This document shows positions 1-10,559 of a DNA stretch of 64,000 nucleotides, piece by piece; the first letter of the stretch is position 1; each line of letters opens with the position of its first letter. A program made the translations under genes and the position numbers. Origin of the DNA: Spisula solida (Eukaryota; Mollusca; Bivalvia; Venerida; Mactridae); NCBI GenBank assembly GCA_947247005.1, contig OX365950.1, positions 48,832,761 to 48,896,760 on the forward strand, read 5' to 3'. The notes under the pieces are model-generated. The model saw only the letters and a list, made by a program, of their open reading frames with translations, was not told the DNA's origin and made no database searches.

Positions 1-33
1 TGACGGTCGAGTTAGTGTAGGTCGAGTGGAGAT

Positions 34-44
34 TTGGTATTCAC
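34..44 (+). repeat. Isolated TTGGTATTCAC end motif
   Basis: The 11-mer TTGGTATTCAC is the same as the terminal repeat of the element at 2294-2416 and close to the end of the element at 28185-28432. It may be one end of an element whose other end is lost or off the window. Confidence 0.3.
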
Positions 45-819
45 ATGGGTAACTCGTCCTCGACTTTCCTGAGTGTGTGACCGTTATAATAAATGGTAGG
101 ATATTACACTGTACATACAATCTGTGCTTTATTATTGAATTGGTCGGTATGATTATTGCAAAGATTATAGTGGATCAGTTAACATAAAACTTCGATGTAA
201 TTAACATTGAATGAACGTACAAATGTATATAATGATTTACATTGATATATTCCAACAAAACAATTATGCAAGGCAATGCCTACGCATTTAAAATAAATAA
301 AGGATGCGCATATCGAAGAAGACAAATCGTACCGTATGCCTTATGTTTTCGCCGTGGACTCAATATTAAATATCATATCACGTCAATATGAATTCCACCG
401 ACCGTCAAGCAGGTAATGTCATGTTAATAATTTAGAAGTCGGAGGAAATGGACTCAGTTTACTTTTATAAGCAGCTTCACTGTCATATGATGTTGTTAAT
501 TACAACACATACATCGTACATACCGTTCCGGGGAAGCCCGACAGCTAGAAAGCTATAATTCCTGGAATGTCATTTAATGTGCGACATGTTTAAAAATAAT
601 AGTACATAAGATAGCTGATGCATGAACTTCTTGGTTTTAGGTTGATTATGAAACAAGTTGGTACAACCTTGAACAAATATTAACCATTCTCGACACATCA
701 TGCCCGAATTTATCCATCGTCACAATATATAATACAATACGTAAGAGAAGAGAAGCCACCTTTCGCTTATTATGCTGGACATCTTGCAAGGGAAATACTG
801 ATACCATTTCGTTTTTAGC

Positions 820-900
820 ATGAAGTGACCCCGGATCGAACCTGGGCGTCCCGCACTCGAAGCGGACGCTCTAACAGTAGGCTATCGAGGCGGCACATTG
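820..900 (-). mobile_element. tRNA-derived SINE-like sequence
   Basis: Read on the minus strand it has an A-box-like TAGCCTACTG, an anticodon-arm-like stem (CCGC/GCGG around a 7-base loop with CGA in the anticodon position) and a B-box GGTTCGATCC. The 5' acceptor side (GCCGCCT) does not pair with the 3' side, so it is not an intact tRNA gene. A SINE head or a decayed tRNA pseudogene fits best. Confidence 0.55.
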
Positions 901-1196
901 ACACATGAATGATTGCAATGCACATCATCAGTATTTGTTGCTAGTTTGCACGTTTTTATTCATTCAAATATTTTAGTCATCTTCATATCAACACTGGGTG
1001 GGATTAAAAATAATAATATGGCAAAGAATGAAAACAATAACGTTATAATTTCAATAGTTATGCTCCATATATAAATACCATGTATTTAATTAACATCGCA
1101 GTAATATGACTAAATTTTAATTCCAGATACTTCATACACTTATTACAGTAACTTTATTTGTCCAAATAATATACTTTTAGATAACAAATTATAATT

Positions 1197-1363
1197 AAGA
1201 AATAGTTCACATCACTGAGGGCCCTATGGCATTATATGTACTGGCTAGTCAGCCCAAGTTGTGTATATGGACCGAAGCGAAGCTGAGGTCCATATACACA
1301 ACGCGGGCTGACTAGCCAGTCCATATAATGTCATTGGGCCCGAAGTGATGTGAACTATTTCTT
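1197..1363. repeat. Long near-perfect hairpin (77-bp arms, 13-base loop)
   Basis: The left arm 1197-1273 and right arm 1287-1363 are inverted copies with 7 mismatches by eye (about 91% match) around a 13-base loop. The arms share AAGAAATAGTTCACATCACT, GGGCCC and ACTGGCTAGTCAGCCC. No gene is seen beside it. It could be a fold-back transposon remnant or a hairpin RNA source. Confidence 0.85.
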
Positions 1364-1854
1364 ATATTATACCGAACATTTAATATCGATATTATAGGCC
1401 TACTTTTGTAACTAGATCTAGATACTAATAAGAAAACATTACATACATTTGGGTTTAAGTTGTTTATGTGCTACAGAACTACATATCATTATAGGGAGAC
1501 CTTACATCTATTTTGGTCTGTTTGCATATCCACCGAAATAACGCAGAAATGTGAAAACCCGTGTTGCTATAATAAATCTATAGACAACTTTTAAGTTGTT
1601 TCAAGTATAATCTCCATCACTGGAATTTCGACTTTTTTTTCATTTTTATGCAAACTAATGCGTCTTTAGAGCTTATATTGAACTTTGTATCATAAACGCA
1701 CATGAGTTGATCCATGCAATTACTGTCGGCAGGACATAAATCTAATTTAAACAAAAAAAACGTTACAAAAAGAAAAGTTCGCGCAACGTCACGCTCTATG
1801 GTAGCGTCACAGTATCCATGACGTCATGCAATAAACAATACGTTTATTTCAGCT

Positions 1855-1903
1855 GCCGGTCAATATTATTTTGCCGGTCCATATTTTTATAATATTGACC
1901 GGC
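1855..1903. repeat. Short inverted repeat (14-bp arms)
   Basis: GCCGGTCAATATTA (1855-1868) is repeated in inverted form at 1890-1903, enclosing a third GCCGGTC word. It is probably an end or fragment of a small inverted-repeat element. Confidence 0.6.
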
Positions 1904-2293
1904 TGTTGTATTTGGAACATGCAAATCAGTCAGTCTATCTCTGGATATATGGACCGATTAGAATAACAAAGAAACGGTTGAATGAAATTTGGGTGAGGTA
2001 TAATATATAAAATTATATTTATGGTTGTATATTTATCAACCCACACGATCATATGAATTTGTTGTGTAGTTTAATTTGAAACTACAATAACTTTTATTAG
2101 TCCAACATTCGTGCGCTAAATCGGTATGCACGTAACCACACATTTGAGTGTAGCTGGGGAACTTTGCCAAAAAATTCACATTATCCATGCTTTCTAAGGA
2201 TTTTCTTCTATCCGGGACATTTCTAAAAGGTAAAATCATATCCTTAAATTCTTCTACCTCGAATGGATTGTCCATTTTAGTTAGTGACTAACT

Positions 2294-2416
2294 TTGGTAT
2301 TCACTAACATTCCATTGAGTTTGGTTGGAGTCACGCTGAAGTCGACGTTTCGCTCCCTCGAAAATTCCTCACTCAGTCGAGTCAACTCCAGCTACACTTA
2401 CCGTTGTGAATACCAA
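2294..2416. mobile_element. Small inverted-repeat element (123 bp)
   Basis: Perfect 11-bp terminal inverted repeats, TTGGTATTCAC (2294-2304) and its complement (2406-2416). An internal weak inverted pair (TTGGAGT/ACTCCAG) is also visible. It ends in the same GGTATTCAC word as the element at 28185. It is non-coding and MITE-like. Confidence 0.5.
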
Positions 2417-2559
2417 TTTCAGGTTAGGTCGAGTTCACACTCAAACGCACGGACGAAAAAACAATTAAATTTGGATTAACTCAGTGAGTGAGAGTGGAGG
2501 AGAGGATGTGAATATGGCCCATAGTGTTTATCCCAATGTATTTATACTGTAACATTTAT

Positions 2560-2622
2560 ATATCACTGTACCCATGTTGCATAGATGCCTGTGATAAATA
2601 AAGTTCCGTTTTGTTCTGTGAA
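2560..2622 (+). repeat. Possible retroelement 3' tail
   Basis: GATAAATAAAGTTCCGTTTTG followed by a GTTCTGTG tail resembles the 3' ends seen in opposite orientation at 24842 and elsewhere in the window: an AATAAA-type stretch followed by a short simple-sequence tail. No coding part is attached. Confidence 0.25.
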
Positions 2623-3144
2623 AATTCTAATACATATGCGTTGTTGAATTTCTCCGTATAGATTCGGAGGCAATAACTGTAAAATTAGACTGTATTTCAG
2701 TCTCATCCATGTCTAATTATTACAAAATAACACTTATTATATCACAAATAAAACATGCATATAACCATTCGATATAGAATTAATTATAAGAGACTCAACT
2801 TATGTACAATCACATATATTTACACATTGCAACCAATGAGCATCCAATGTAAAAGTCACAGTATTTTTAAAAAGGATGAATTATTTGAGGACACTACCGA
2901 ACGACATAAAATATTTGAGGACACTCATGAATACGACCGTTTATAAGAAAGGGTTAATGAAAAACAATAGTTTCACAATTAAATGATCTTATTTTACTAA
3001 CCATGAAATTTCCAAAACATGTATAACATATTAATAAAACAATAAACCTTTCTTTTTCGAAACACTTTCAATGTCTATGATCGTACGTTACTATGATTAT
3101 ACGGTTTGGTGTTAATCTTCGTCACAAATATTGACAAAAAAATC

Positions 3145-3690
3145 ACGGCCGTGAAATACCACAATTTTCTAATCATTGTCATTTTATAAATATTTGCGTT
3201 ATTGATAATTCTCAATATTGTTACATATTTAAAAACTAAAGAGCTTCATAACGATATAAAACAATAGAAATGGAGTGAATCATAAAAAAACTGGTACGGC
3301 CGTGGAATTCGAACACATTAAAAATATAATTTCACGCCGAGAAAATTGTGTATATATTCAATTAGCCGTTATTTTATTTCAATATGTTTGTATATTTTAA
3401 AACAAGAGAGCTTCTTTTTTATTTTGATATAATTTATATGAAAATATGTTAATAAATAAAAAAATAAACTACTACGGCCGTGGAATACGAACACAAAAAT
3501 GTGTAGATTTTTTTCTCGAAAAATAGTCTGTGTTTGAACCATTATAATTCATATTTGTATGGGCATAATTTCAATTTTTTATATTTAGAAACTTCAGAGC
3601 GTAATCTTTAATTTCATATCAACATTTTAAAATTCGTCAATAAATTACAAAATTAACCCCCCCCCTCCCCCCTCCACGCCGTAGAATCAA
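3145..3690 (+). repeat. Diverged tandem repeat with ACGGCCGTGGAAT core
   Basis: The word ACGGCCGTG(G)AAT occurs at 3145, 3296 and 3474, with a worn form (ACGCCGTAGAAT) at 3676. Spacings are 151, 178 and about 202 bases. Between cores a second shared word, A-rich followed by AGAGCTTC (or AGAGCGTA), recurs at a similar place in each unit. It looks like an old three- to four-unit tandem array. Confidence 0.5.
3657..3675. repeat. Poly-C tract
   Basis: An almost pure C run broken by two single T residues, standing out in AT-rich sequence at the end of the worn tandem array. Confidence 0.8.
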
Positions 3691-3699
3691 TCCTTTGTT

Positions 3700-5078
3700 C
3701 TTGGTTAAAATAGCATAGGGCCGAGAAATACACTATTCCGCTAACGTCACCTGTCAATCAAAATGTGGTGGTCATTTATAATGGGTCATTCGTATCAATT
3801 GACCAGACGCCGACTCCACCCACTTAATCTCGTTGATCCAACCAGAGCGTGTTATCGCTAGACCGCTACACGATGTAAACCTTGGTCGAGATATAGGTTA
3901 TAGAGGAAACATTGGTTTTGAAATCACTGCTACGCCTATAACTCTTTAGTTTGTGTATATATCTAATCGACAGTGGTTTCACGCGAAAGGTCTATTTTTG
4001 CAGTATAAGAAGGCACCAAACAATTTGAAGATACAAGAGATATTAATATTTTATCACGTTTTAAATAAACCATTTTATTAGTCATTTTTGATCTACAAAA
4101 CATGGTAACACATATAACTTTTTTGTCAGTGACTATGTTTGGATGACATCTGAATGAATTAACAGGTCTGTTTCTAAAGAATGAAACACACCAACTATGT
4201 TTGACAATCATTACATATTAACATTTATAGCGGTTTTAAAACCCGAGAAAATTCACAACAAGGTATATATATAGACAATTTTGCATCCGGGAAGTATATT
4301 TCGACTTTTATCATCTGAAAGTCATTTTAATGCATCGTCCACAAAAAGCCGAAGCATTTAATGTTTATTCTTCAAACGAACTTTTATTTTAGACTTTGGC
4401 AAAGTTAAAAAACAACAATTAAAATGTATTTATTGTGAAACAATCGACCTAAAATAAATTGGCATGAAATGAATAACTTTCACTTCGGCTAAATAAAACA
4501 TATGTGTGGTTCAGGAAACATTGGTGAACAATATGATAGGTAGGTAGACATTTGTTTTTAGATGTAGGTGTTTGACATACATCAGTGGTCACGATTCACC
4601 GGGAAAATAGTTCTATAGCCATAGCACTTTGCATATGCATTCACTGTATAAATTGGTATCGTTGACGGTACTTAACGTATGTACCTACAGTATCTCCGAC
4701 TGACAATGAACATGTCTACATGTATTTGATAGAGAAAATAAATAAATATGTTTTTACAGAAAATAAAAACGTCAGTCTATTATAACATGATAGATGTACA
4801 TTTCATACAGAATCGCCTACCATAATAAATTTAGCAATAAATACCAGAGACTGTAGTCGTAAATACACAGTTTCTGCCGGAAATAATTCTACAGCACACG
4901 ATTATAATTATGGTCATAAAATAGATTTAAAAAAATAGCAGACTTAGTTGAGAAATTACTCGTAGACAAATTTTTGCATTTTTCTCCAACAAATTTTATT
5001 GGAAAGTTTGTTGTGAAAGGACTGGAATGTAAGCCAAAACACTCCTTAAGATTTTCTTAAGCGAGTTTGTTAGTTTGT
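3700..5078. other. No gene seen
   Basis: AT-rich sequence with an 82-codon minus-strand frame (3963-4211) that has no recognised domain or splice context. No repeat was detected. Confidence 0.5.
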
Positions 5079-5655
5079 TATGCTACGGTCACAAAGCTCG
5101 TACGATATCCGTACGAATTTACCAACTCGAACGAGTCCTGAATGTTTGAAATCCTAACGGTACTTTTTCATTCGTAGGGTCTGGTCACAGCTCGTACGAA
5201 CCTCGTACGATTTATAGAGATGCAATCGTACGATATCCGAACGGACATCGTAATATCCATACGGACACCGTACGGGGCTCGCAAAGAGCCCGGCCGTACA
5301 TCGCACGGTGCTCGTAGATCAATCAGAGCTCGTAGATAACTCGTACGGTGTCCGTACGGTGATCGCACGATGGCCGTACGGTGTTCGTGCGACAATAATG
5401 GATATATTCAGCGAATTTTAAATTATCTATTTTAAGACCCTGGTCACATTGATCGTACGAGCTCCGTGCGAGTCAAATTTTAGCAAGTTCGTACGGAGTC
5501 CGTACGGACATCGTAAACTCGTAAGGGCATCGTACGGATTTTTGTAACTCGTAGAGGACCCGGGAGCTCGGTGAAAATGTTTCACCGATCTCCGAGTTGT
5601 CTATGAGCTCGTAGAGATATTTGAAGTAGAAAGCTCGCAATGAAGCTGTCCTCAC
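5079..5655 (+). mobile_element. GTACG word-repeat element, copy A (composite)
   Basis: It begins TATGCTACGGTCACA and consists of dozens of short words such as CTCGTACGATATCCGTACG, many of them self-complementary. Two blocks (5079-5398 and 5440-5640) are joined by about 40 bases of AT-rich sequence; the second opens with GGTCACATTGATCGTACGAG. The second block shares the CTCGTAGAGGAC / GAGCTCGGTGAAA hairpin segment with copies B and C. The first block matches the left half of copy D. The open frames here only reflect the lack of stop codons in the words. Confidence 0.7.
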
Positions 5656-6214
5656 CCAGTTTATGTATTATTATATTATGTAAGATGATTTTGGATTAGT
5701 TGATATTTCATGTCATGTTTATATATGTAAGAAAAAATGCATAACTGTCCCTCGACAGACTCTGAAATTCAGCCTATTTCGCCATAACGTTTTGAATAGT
5801 ACAAAGGGTATATACACGTATGTGTCTCATGTGTACCACACCAAATATACATTTTTACCAAAAAAATTAAGTGAATGCAGTAGAAATAGGATATACATAT
5901 ATGTAGATGCATAGACAATGGTTTGATGTGTACTAATAAGTTCTGTGCACGAGAATCACGGAAATAACAACTATCATACACTGAGCGTGTGCGGATCCAG
6001 ATGGGGTGGGCCTGGACCCTGGAATTGTGGTCATGTAATACAATGAGAGGAGTACGTCTTGGGTGGGAGTCTACTGGGTACCAACTTGGATAAAATATTG
6101 CTGGTCGGACCCCTCTCTAGCAAAATAACACGAATCCATTCTCATACATGTATTGCCGGGTACCTGGCAGAGTTGGGCCTACCGGCGTCTTACCAAACGA
6201 CTACATCAGTTATA

Positions 6215-6295
6215 ACCTAACTTTCTCCGGGGTTTGAACTTTCGATCTCCCGCTTCCTATACGGACGCCAAAATCACCCAGCCACGGTCGCGGTA
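6215..6295 (-). mobile_element. Possible degenerate tRNA-like SINE head
   Basis: On the minus strand, GTGGCTGGGTGATTTTGGCG resembles a D-arm region and AGTTCAAACCCC resembles a B box at the right spacing. There is no pairing acceptor stem. Weak call. Confidence 0.3.
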
Positions 6296-6359
6296 ATATG
6301 TCATGGATCAAAGTCTGGTGCGTCCCTACTTGGAGAAAGGTTGTTGGTCGGATATATCG

Positions 6360-7260
6360 ATGATGCTAATACGAGAACACGATGATGATAATACGAGAAC
6401 ACGATGATGATAATACGAGAATACGATAGTTTGATGATGATGATAGTAGAATACGATAATGATAATACAATAATAGGATGATGATAATACGAGAATACGA
6501 TAGTATGATGACGATAATACGAGAATACGATAATGATAATACAATGATAAGATAATGATAATACGAAAATACGATAATGATAATACAATGATAAGATAAT
6601 TATAATACGATAATACGATGATGATAATACAATAATAAGATAATTATAATACGAGAATACGATGATGATAGTACAATGATAAGATAATTATAATACGATA
6701 ATACGATGATGATAATACAATAATAAGATAATTATAATACGAGAATACGATAATGATAATACAATGATAAGATAATGATAATACGAGAATACGATAATGA
6801 TAATACAATGATAAGATAATTATAATGCGATAATACGATGATGATAATACAATAATAAGATAATTATAATACGAGAATACGATAATGATAATACAATGAT
6901 AAGATAACGATAATACAAGAATACGATAATGATAATACAATGATATGATAATGATAATACAATGATAAGATAATGATAATACGAGAATACGGTACTGATA
7001 ATACAATGATAAAATAATGATAATACGAGAATACGATAATGATGATACAATGATAAGATAATTTATAATACGAGAATACGATGATGATTATACAATAATA
7101 AGATAATGATAATACCTGAACACGATGATGATAATGCGATAGAACGATGCTGATAATTACGAGAATACGATAATGATAATACGATAGCTCGATGATGATA
7201 TTACGAGAATGCGATTATGATGACGATAATGATAATATGAGAATACCATAATAATGATAT
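6360..7260. repeat. AT-rich minisatellite (TACGATAATGATAATACAATGATAA type)
   Basis: About 900 bases of irregularly permuted words: GATGATAATACGAGAATAC, GATAATGATAATACAATGAT and AAGATAATTATAATACGA. The higher-order unit of roughly 45-50 bases is not constant. Open frames on the minus strand are low-complexity Tyr/Ile/Leu/Ser repeats and are not genes. Confidence 0.9.
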
Positions 7261-7288
7261 AAAAATACGACATTGTTTTCATGAATTA

Positions 7289-7926
7289 ATCAGTGTTGTG
7301 TTTTTGCTGTTGGCAGAGTCTATCTACCGGAACTTGGATACATGATACAGTTGCAGTATCAACATAATAGCAGTGAATGTTATAGTGTGTACAACAATGT
7401 CATAGTGTGTACAACAATGTCATTACATGTACATTCGAAATAAAGATATTAAAAGTCTGTGTACAAATGTTGTTATACTCGCACAGTCTGTCTGTCTTCC
7501 AAAATTTTAATTTTTCAATATTTCAATATACACCATACTCATAACTATTCATTGTCATAAGTAAAGCAGTTGAGATAATGTTCATTATCTACATCTTAAT
7601 GGCGTCCCATGCGATGCAAAACCTTGCAAATTTCCATATCCGTAAGGATATCGTACGATACTCGCACGAGTATTTCGTAGCTCGTGTGGTGTCCGCACGA
7701 GCCTCGTGCGAGAGTATACAGACTTGAAAAATATCAACGGGCTCGTAGACAGCTCGGGAGCTCGGTGAAACATTTTCACCGAGTCCTCTACGAGTCACGA
7801 AAATCCGTACGATGCTCGTACGATTTTCGATATCCGTACGGGCTCCGTACGGACGCCGTGCGAGTTCGCCAAAATCAACTCGTACGGAGCTCGTTAGGAG
7901 CTCGTAGTGCAAATGTGACCGTAGCA
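7289..7926 (+). mobile_element. GTACG word-repeat element, copy B (with flanking body)
   Basis: It ends with GTGACCGTAGCAT at 7926, the complement of the start of copies A and C. From 7289 to 7600 a non-word body (starting near TTTTTGCTGTTGGCAGAGTC) matches the minus strand of 18070-18370. The word block 7640-7926 matches the minus strand of 17774-18060. So the whole segment of about 640 bp is present again in inverted form 10 kb away. Inside it, a 20-bp tandem duplication (ATAGTGTGTACAACAAT words) lies at 7379-7418. Confidence 0.75.
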
Positions 7927-7929
7927 TTA

Positions 7930-9467
7930 CCTAGTAAAACCCTTTAAAGATGTTAAAAATTATATTCACGTAGTTTTTCATTTACATAGCACAGGTCACT
8001 CGGTCCAAATGAAATTGTTGCACAGTTTTTGGAAAATATTTATGTACACTAGTCAGATGCACCATTATGCAATTATGCATCCTGGTAAGCATACTTAATA
8101 ATACAAAATTTGAGAAAACCGCTGTTAAATACAACCTGCAAACAAAAACCACTATATAACAATATATTCAAAAAAATAATGTCATCTTCTCATCAGACCA
8201 TTTTCAATGATATTAACCTGTACCTCTTGAGAGGGACATACCTTTCATTAAATATCACTATTTGCAGTTTCCAAATGGATGGTCTTTATAGGCAAATACT
8301 AGTATTGGACTATATAATTATATTTAATCAAGATCTCGAAGGTTTTTGTTACAATTTAGTATGAAGATATTGGCATACATTTTGTACCATGCATGTTTAT
8401 GTAAAAGAATAATAAACAAGACAAGACATTTGATTAGGCTGGGATTAAAACAGTAGATGGAAACTTGTTTTTTCATAATGCCGTGTGTGACTGTTGCTTA
8501 TATGGTGGATACATATCCAGATTTATTTATTTATTTTTATGGCGATTCCCGATCCTGATCACAACCACGGACATGGCACACCCCAAGCAGTCAATATAAC
8601 AGTTAGGCCAATCCAAGTGACTCGGAAGTCTGAAGATACTCAGATTCACATTCTACACCGTCAACCTAAATCTTGATTTGGCAATATTTTTAGTTTCGTC
8701 AGAGAACTGTCTCTGTTTTCGGCTATTTCTGACTGGGTAATTGTTGAACTACATAATGGAAGATCATTTAGTTATTTTGCCAATATATGTGGCAAAGTAA
8801 ATCCCTTGTATGCCTTGCCATTATTGGCAGGCTGATTGTGTGAATTTGTACTCGAAGTTATCGCTTGATTGCGGGTTTACATATACTGTATAAAGTAGAT
8901 CTATAAGTTTCTTGAAGTTAAAAACTCGAAAATTCATATACATGTAATGTGAACGTAAGTCAGTAGGTGTTGAATTAATATGAACTAAGGCACAGCCTAT
9001 TTTAGCGAATTATATCTTAACTATTAAAGAACAGCTTAGCTATATCATTTACACTAGGCAAGTTGATTCCACATGTACTGTACGATAGAAATTTGTTGAG
9101 GTTCAAAAACGCCAGAAAAAGTAACATGATCATCCAGGACAGAATGATTGCTATCATACATGTATGATTCATAAATGTACAGTCAGTAGAAAATTTGTGA
9201 CATTTTTGGGTACGAAGTAACGAAGGACGATACAGTACGAGTATGAACCTGCTTTCATTTTTAAGTTCATTGTTCTGTATAACTACGTTGATTATGTCTA
9301 TAAAAATACGACTTTCCTTGTTTAAAACAAGTACTTTCATGGTGTAATCAGTTGATCAGTAACTGGCAAGCTGTCACGTCCAGTGCTTTCTCTTCCAAGC
9401 GTTCCTATTCCAAGATGGCGGTCGATCAAAGTGCTATACTAAGCAACTGAGCATTTATCTCCCTTAT
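7930..9467. other. No gene seen
   Basis: AT-rich. The largest frame (9017-9340, minus, 107 codons) has a hydrophobic middle but no recognisable family and lies in AT-rich sequence. Nothing repetitive stood out. Confidence 0.45.
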
Positions 9468-9939
9468 CGTCGGTGCCAAACCTAAACCCCGTAACTACAA
9501 AATCACAACTTTTCAGGAGAAGGTAAAAATTGCTTTACGATAAACATAAACGATGAAAAATGCTGTTGATTTGCCCATAACGATAAAAAAGGGTAAGAAA
9601 ACAACCATCAAAAGTTGGACAGTGAATGCAATAAACCGAGCACAGGACAACGAAATCTCGTTTTTACGGGATTTCCCCCAATGTGTGCGACAAAAAAAAA
9701 GGAGGAAAATCCGTAACTTCTGGAGGAAAGCCCGTAAGTGCAGAAAAACATGTACATTTATATAAAAACATCGTAGTTACAGGTTTCCTCACGGGTTCAT
9801 TTTGCGATTCCGAGAGATCTGATTGGACGACTGCCATGAAACTTCGACAGTTAACGCGGGAAAGTATTACCAGTAGGAAATGCTGAAAAAAATACATTTT
9901 GAAAAAATGTAGTTACGGGGTTTATGATTGGCACCGACG
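9468..9939. mobile_element. MITE-like element (472 bp) with about 32-bp inverted ends
   Basis: The left end CGTCGGTGCCAAACCTAAAC... and the right end are inverted copies, both carrying CCCCGTAACTACA and GGTGCCAA words. The sequence TTA flanks both sides, so a TTA target duplication is possible. The open frame at 9553-9765 lies wholly inside and is not recognised as a transposase. Confidence 0.65.
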
Positions 9940-10466
9940 TTATTTTAAAATGTGTTCTAGATAGGCCTACTCGAGTTTTTGGAATATTTTTAAACATCAT
10001 TAAAATATAAAAGAAAATTTATGAGCTACAGAATAACGCATTTTAGGGAACTTTTGTTATTCTATTGGCGGCCATTTTTCATTATCTTTCTGTAACTGCG
10101 AAACTATAACACAAATTTTCAGATCCATTAGTGAATTCAAACTCTGACCAAACCACGTGACCCGTTGACTTAATGCTTCGCGCCAGAAAATTCGCTTTTA
10201 CACGCGTTATGCTGTCTAATAACCTGTCACTGCACGCAATGCATGATTTGAATATAGTTAAATGTTAAGATGCGGAACAGAAAGAAATCTGCATCATTTT
10301 GGAGAGATTGAAATAAAACACATCATACTAAATAATAAATTATTTTCAATATACTAAAGTGCGTTCAAATGAGAACAGTTATAAATATAAACTCGCCCGA
10401 AAGGTAAACTTTGTAAGGGTTCGATATCAAATAGTGTGCAAATCTCATTCCATAATTTATACGAAA

Positions 10467-10555
10467 GGCGCGTTAGTGTAGTGGATAAACCCTCACGTCC
10501 TTCAAGTTTCTATTTTATTCTGAGTTGTAGGTTCGATCCCCACTTCGGTCAACCT
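10467..10555 (+). mobile_element. tRNA-derived SINE-like sequence
   Basis: GGCGCGTTAGTGTAGTGGAT is a good A-box region and TAGGTTCGATCCCC a good B box, about 60 bases apart. The anticodon-arm region is AT-rich and does not fold as in a tRNA gene. The end of the element is not defined. Confidence 0.5.
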
Positions 10556-10559
10556 TTTT

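Noticed and set aside
820..900. Functional tRNA gene (also at 10467, 44760, 49889 and 52524)
   Set aside because: Internal promoter boxes are present, but acceptor stems do not pair properly and two of them share a SINE body.
6301..7050. Several 70-120-codon minus-strand frames rich in Tyr, Ile, Leu and Ser
   Set aside because: They are translations of the AT-rich minisatellite; the same words give similar peptides in more than one frame.
7585..7947. Overlapping frames on both strands in the GTACG elements (also 5168, 17719, 40427-40772)
   Set aside because: The CTCGTACGG-type words lack stops in most frames on both strands, so open frames appear without coding meaning.
9017..9340. 107-codon minus-strand frame with a hydrophobic middle
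   Set aside because: No family pattern, no splice sites, and composition typical of AT-rich non-coding DNA.
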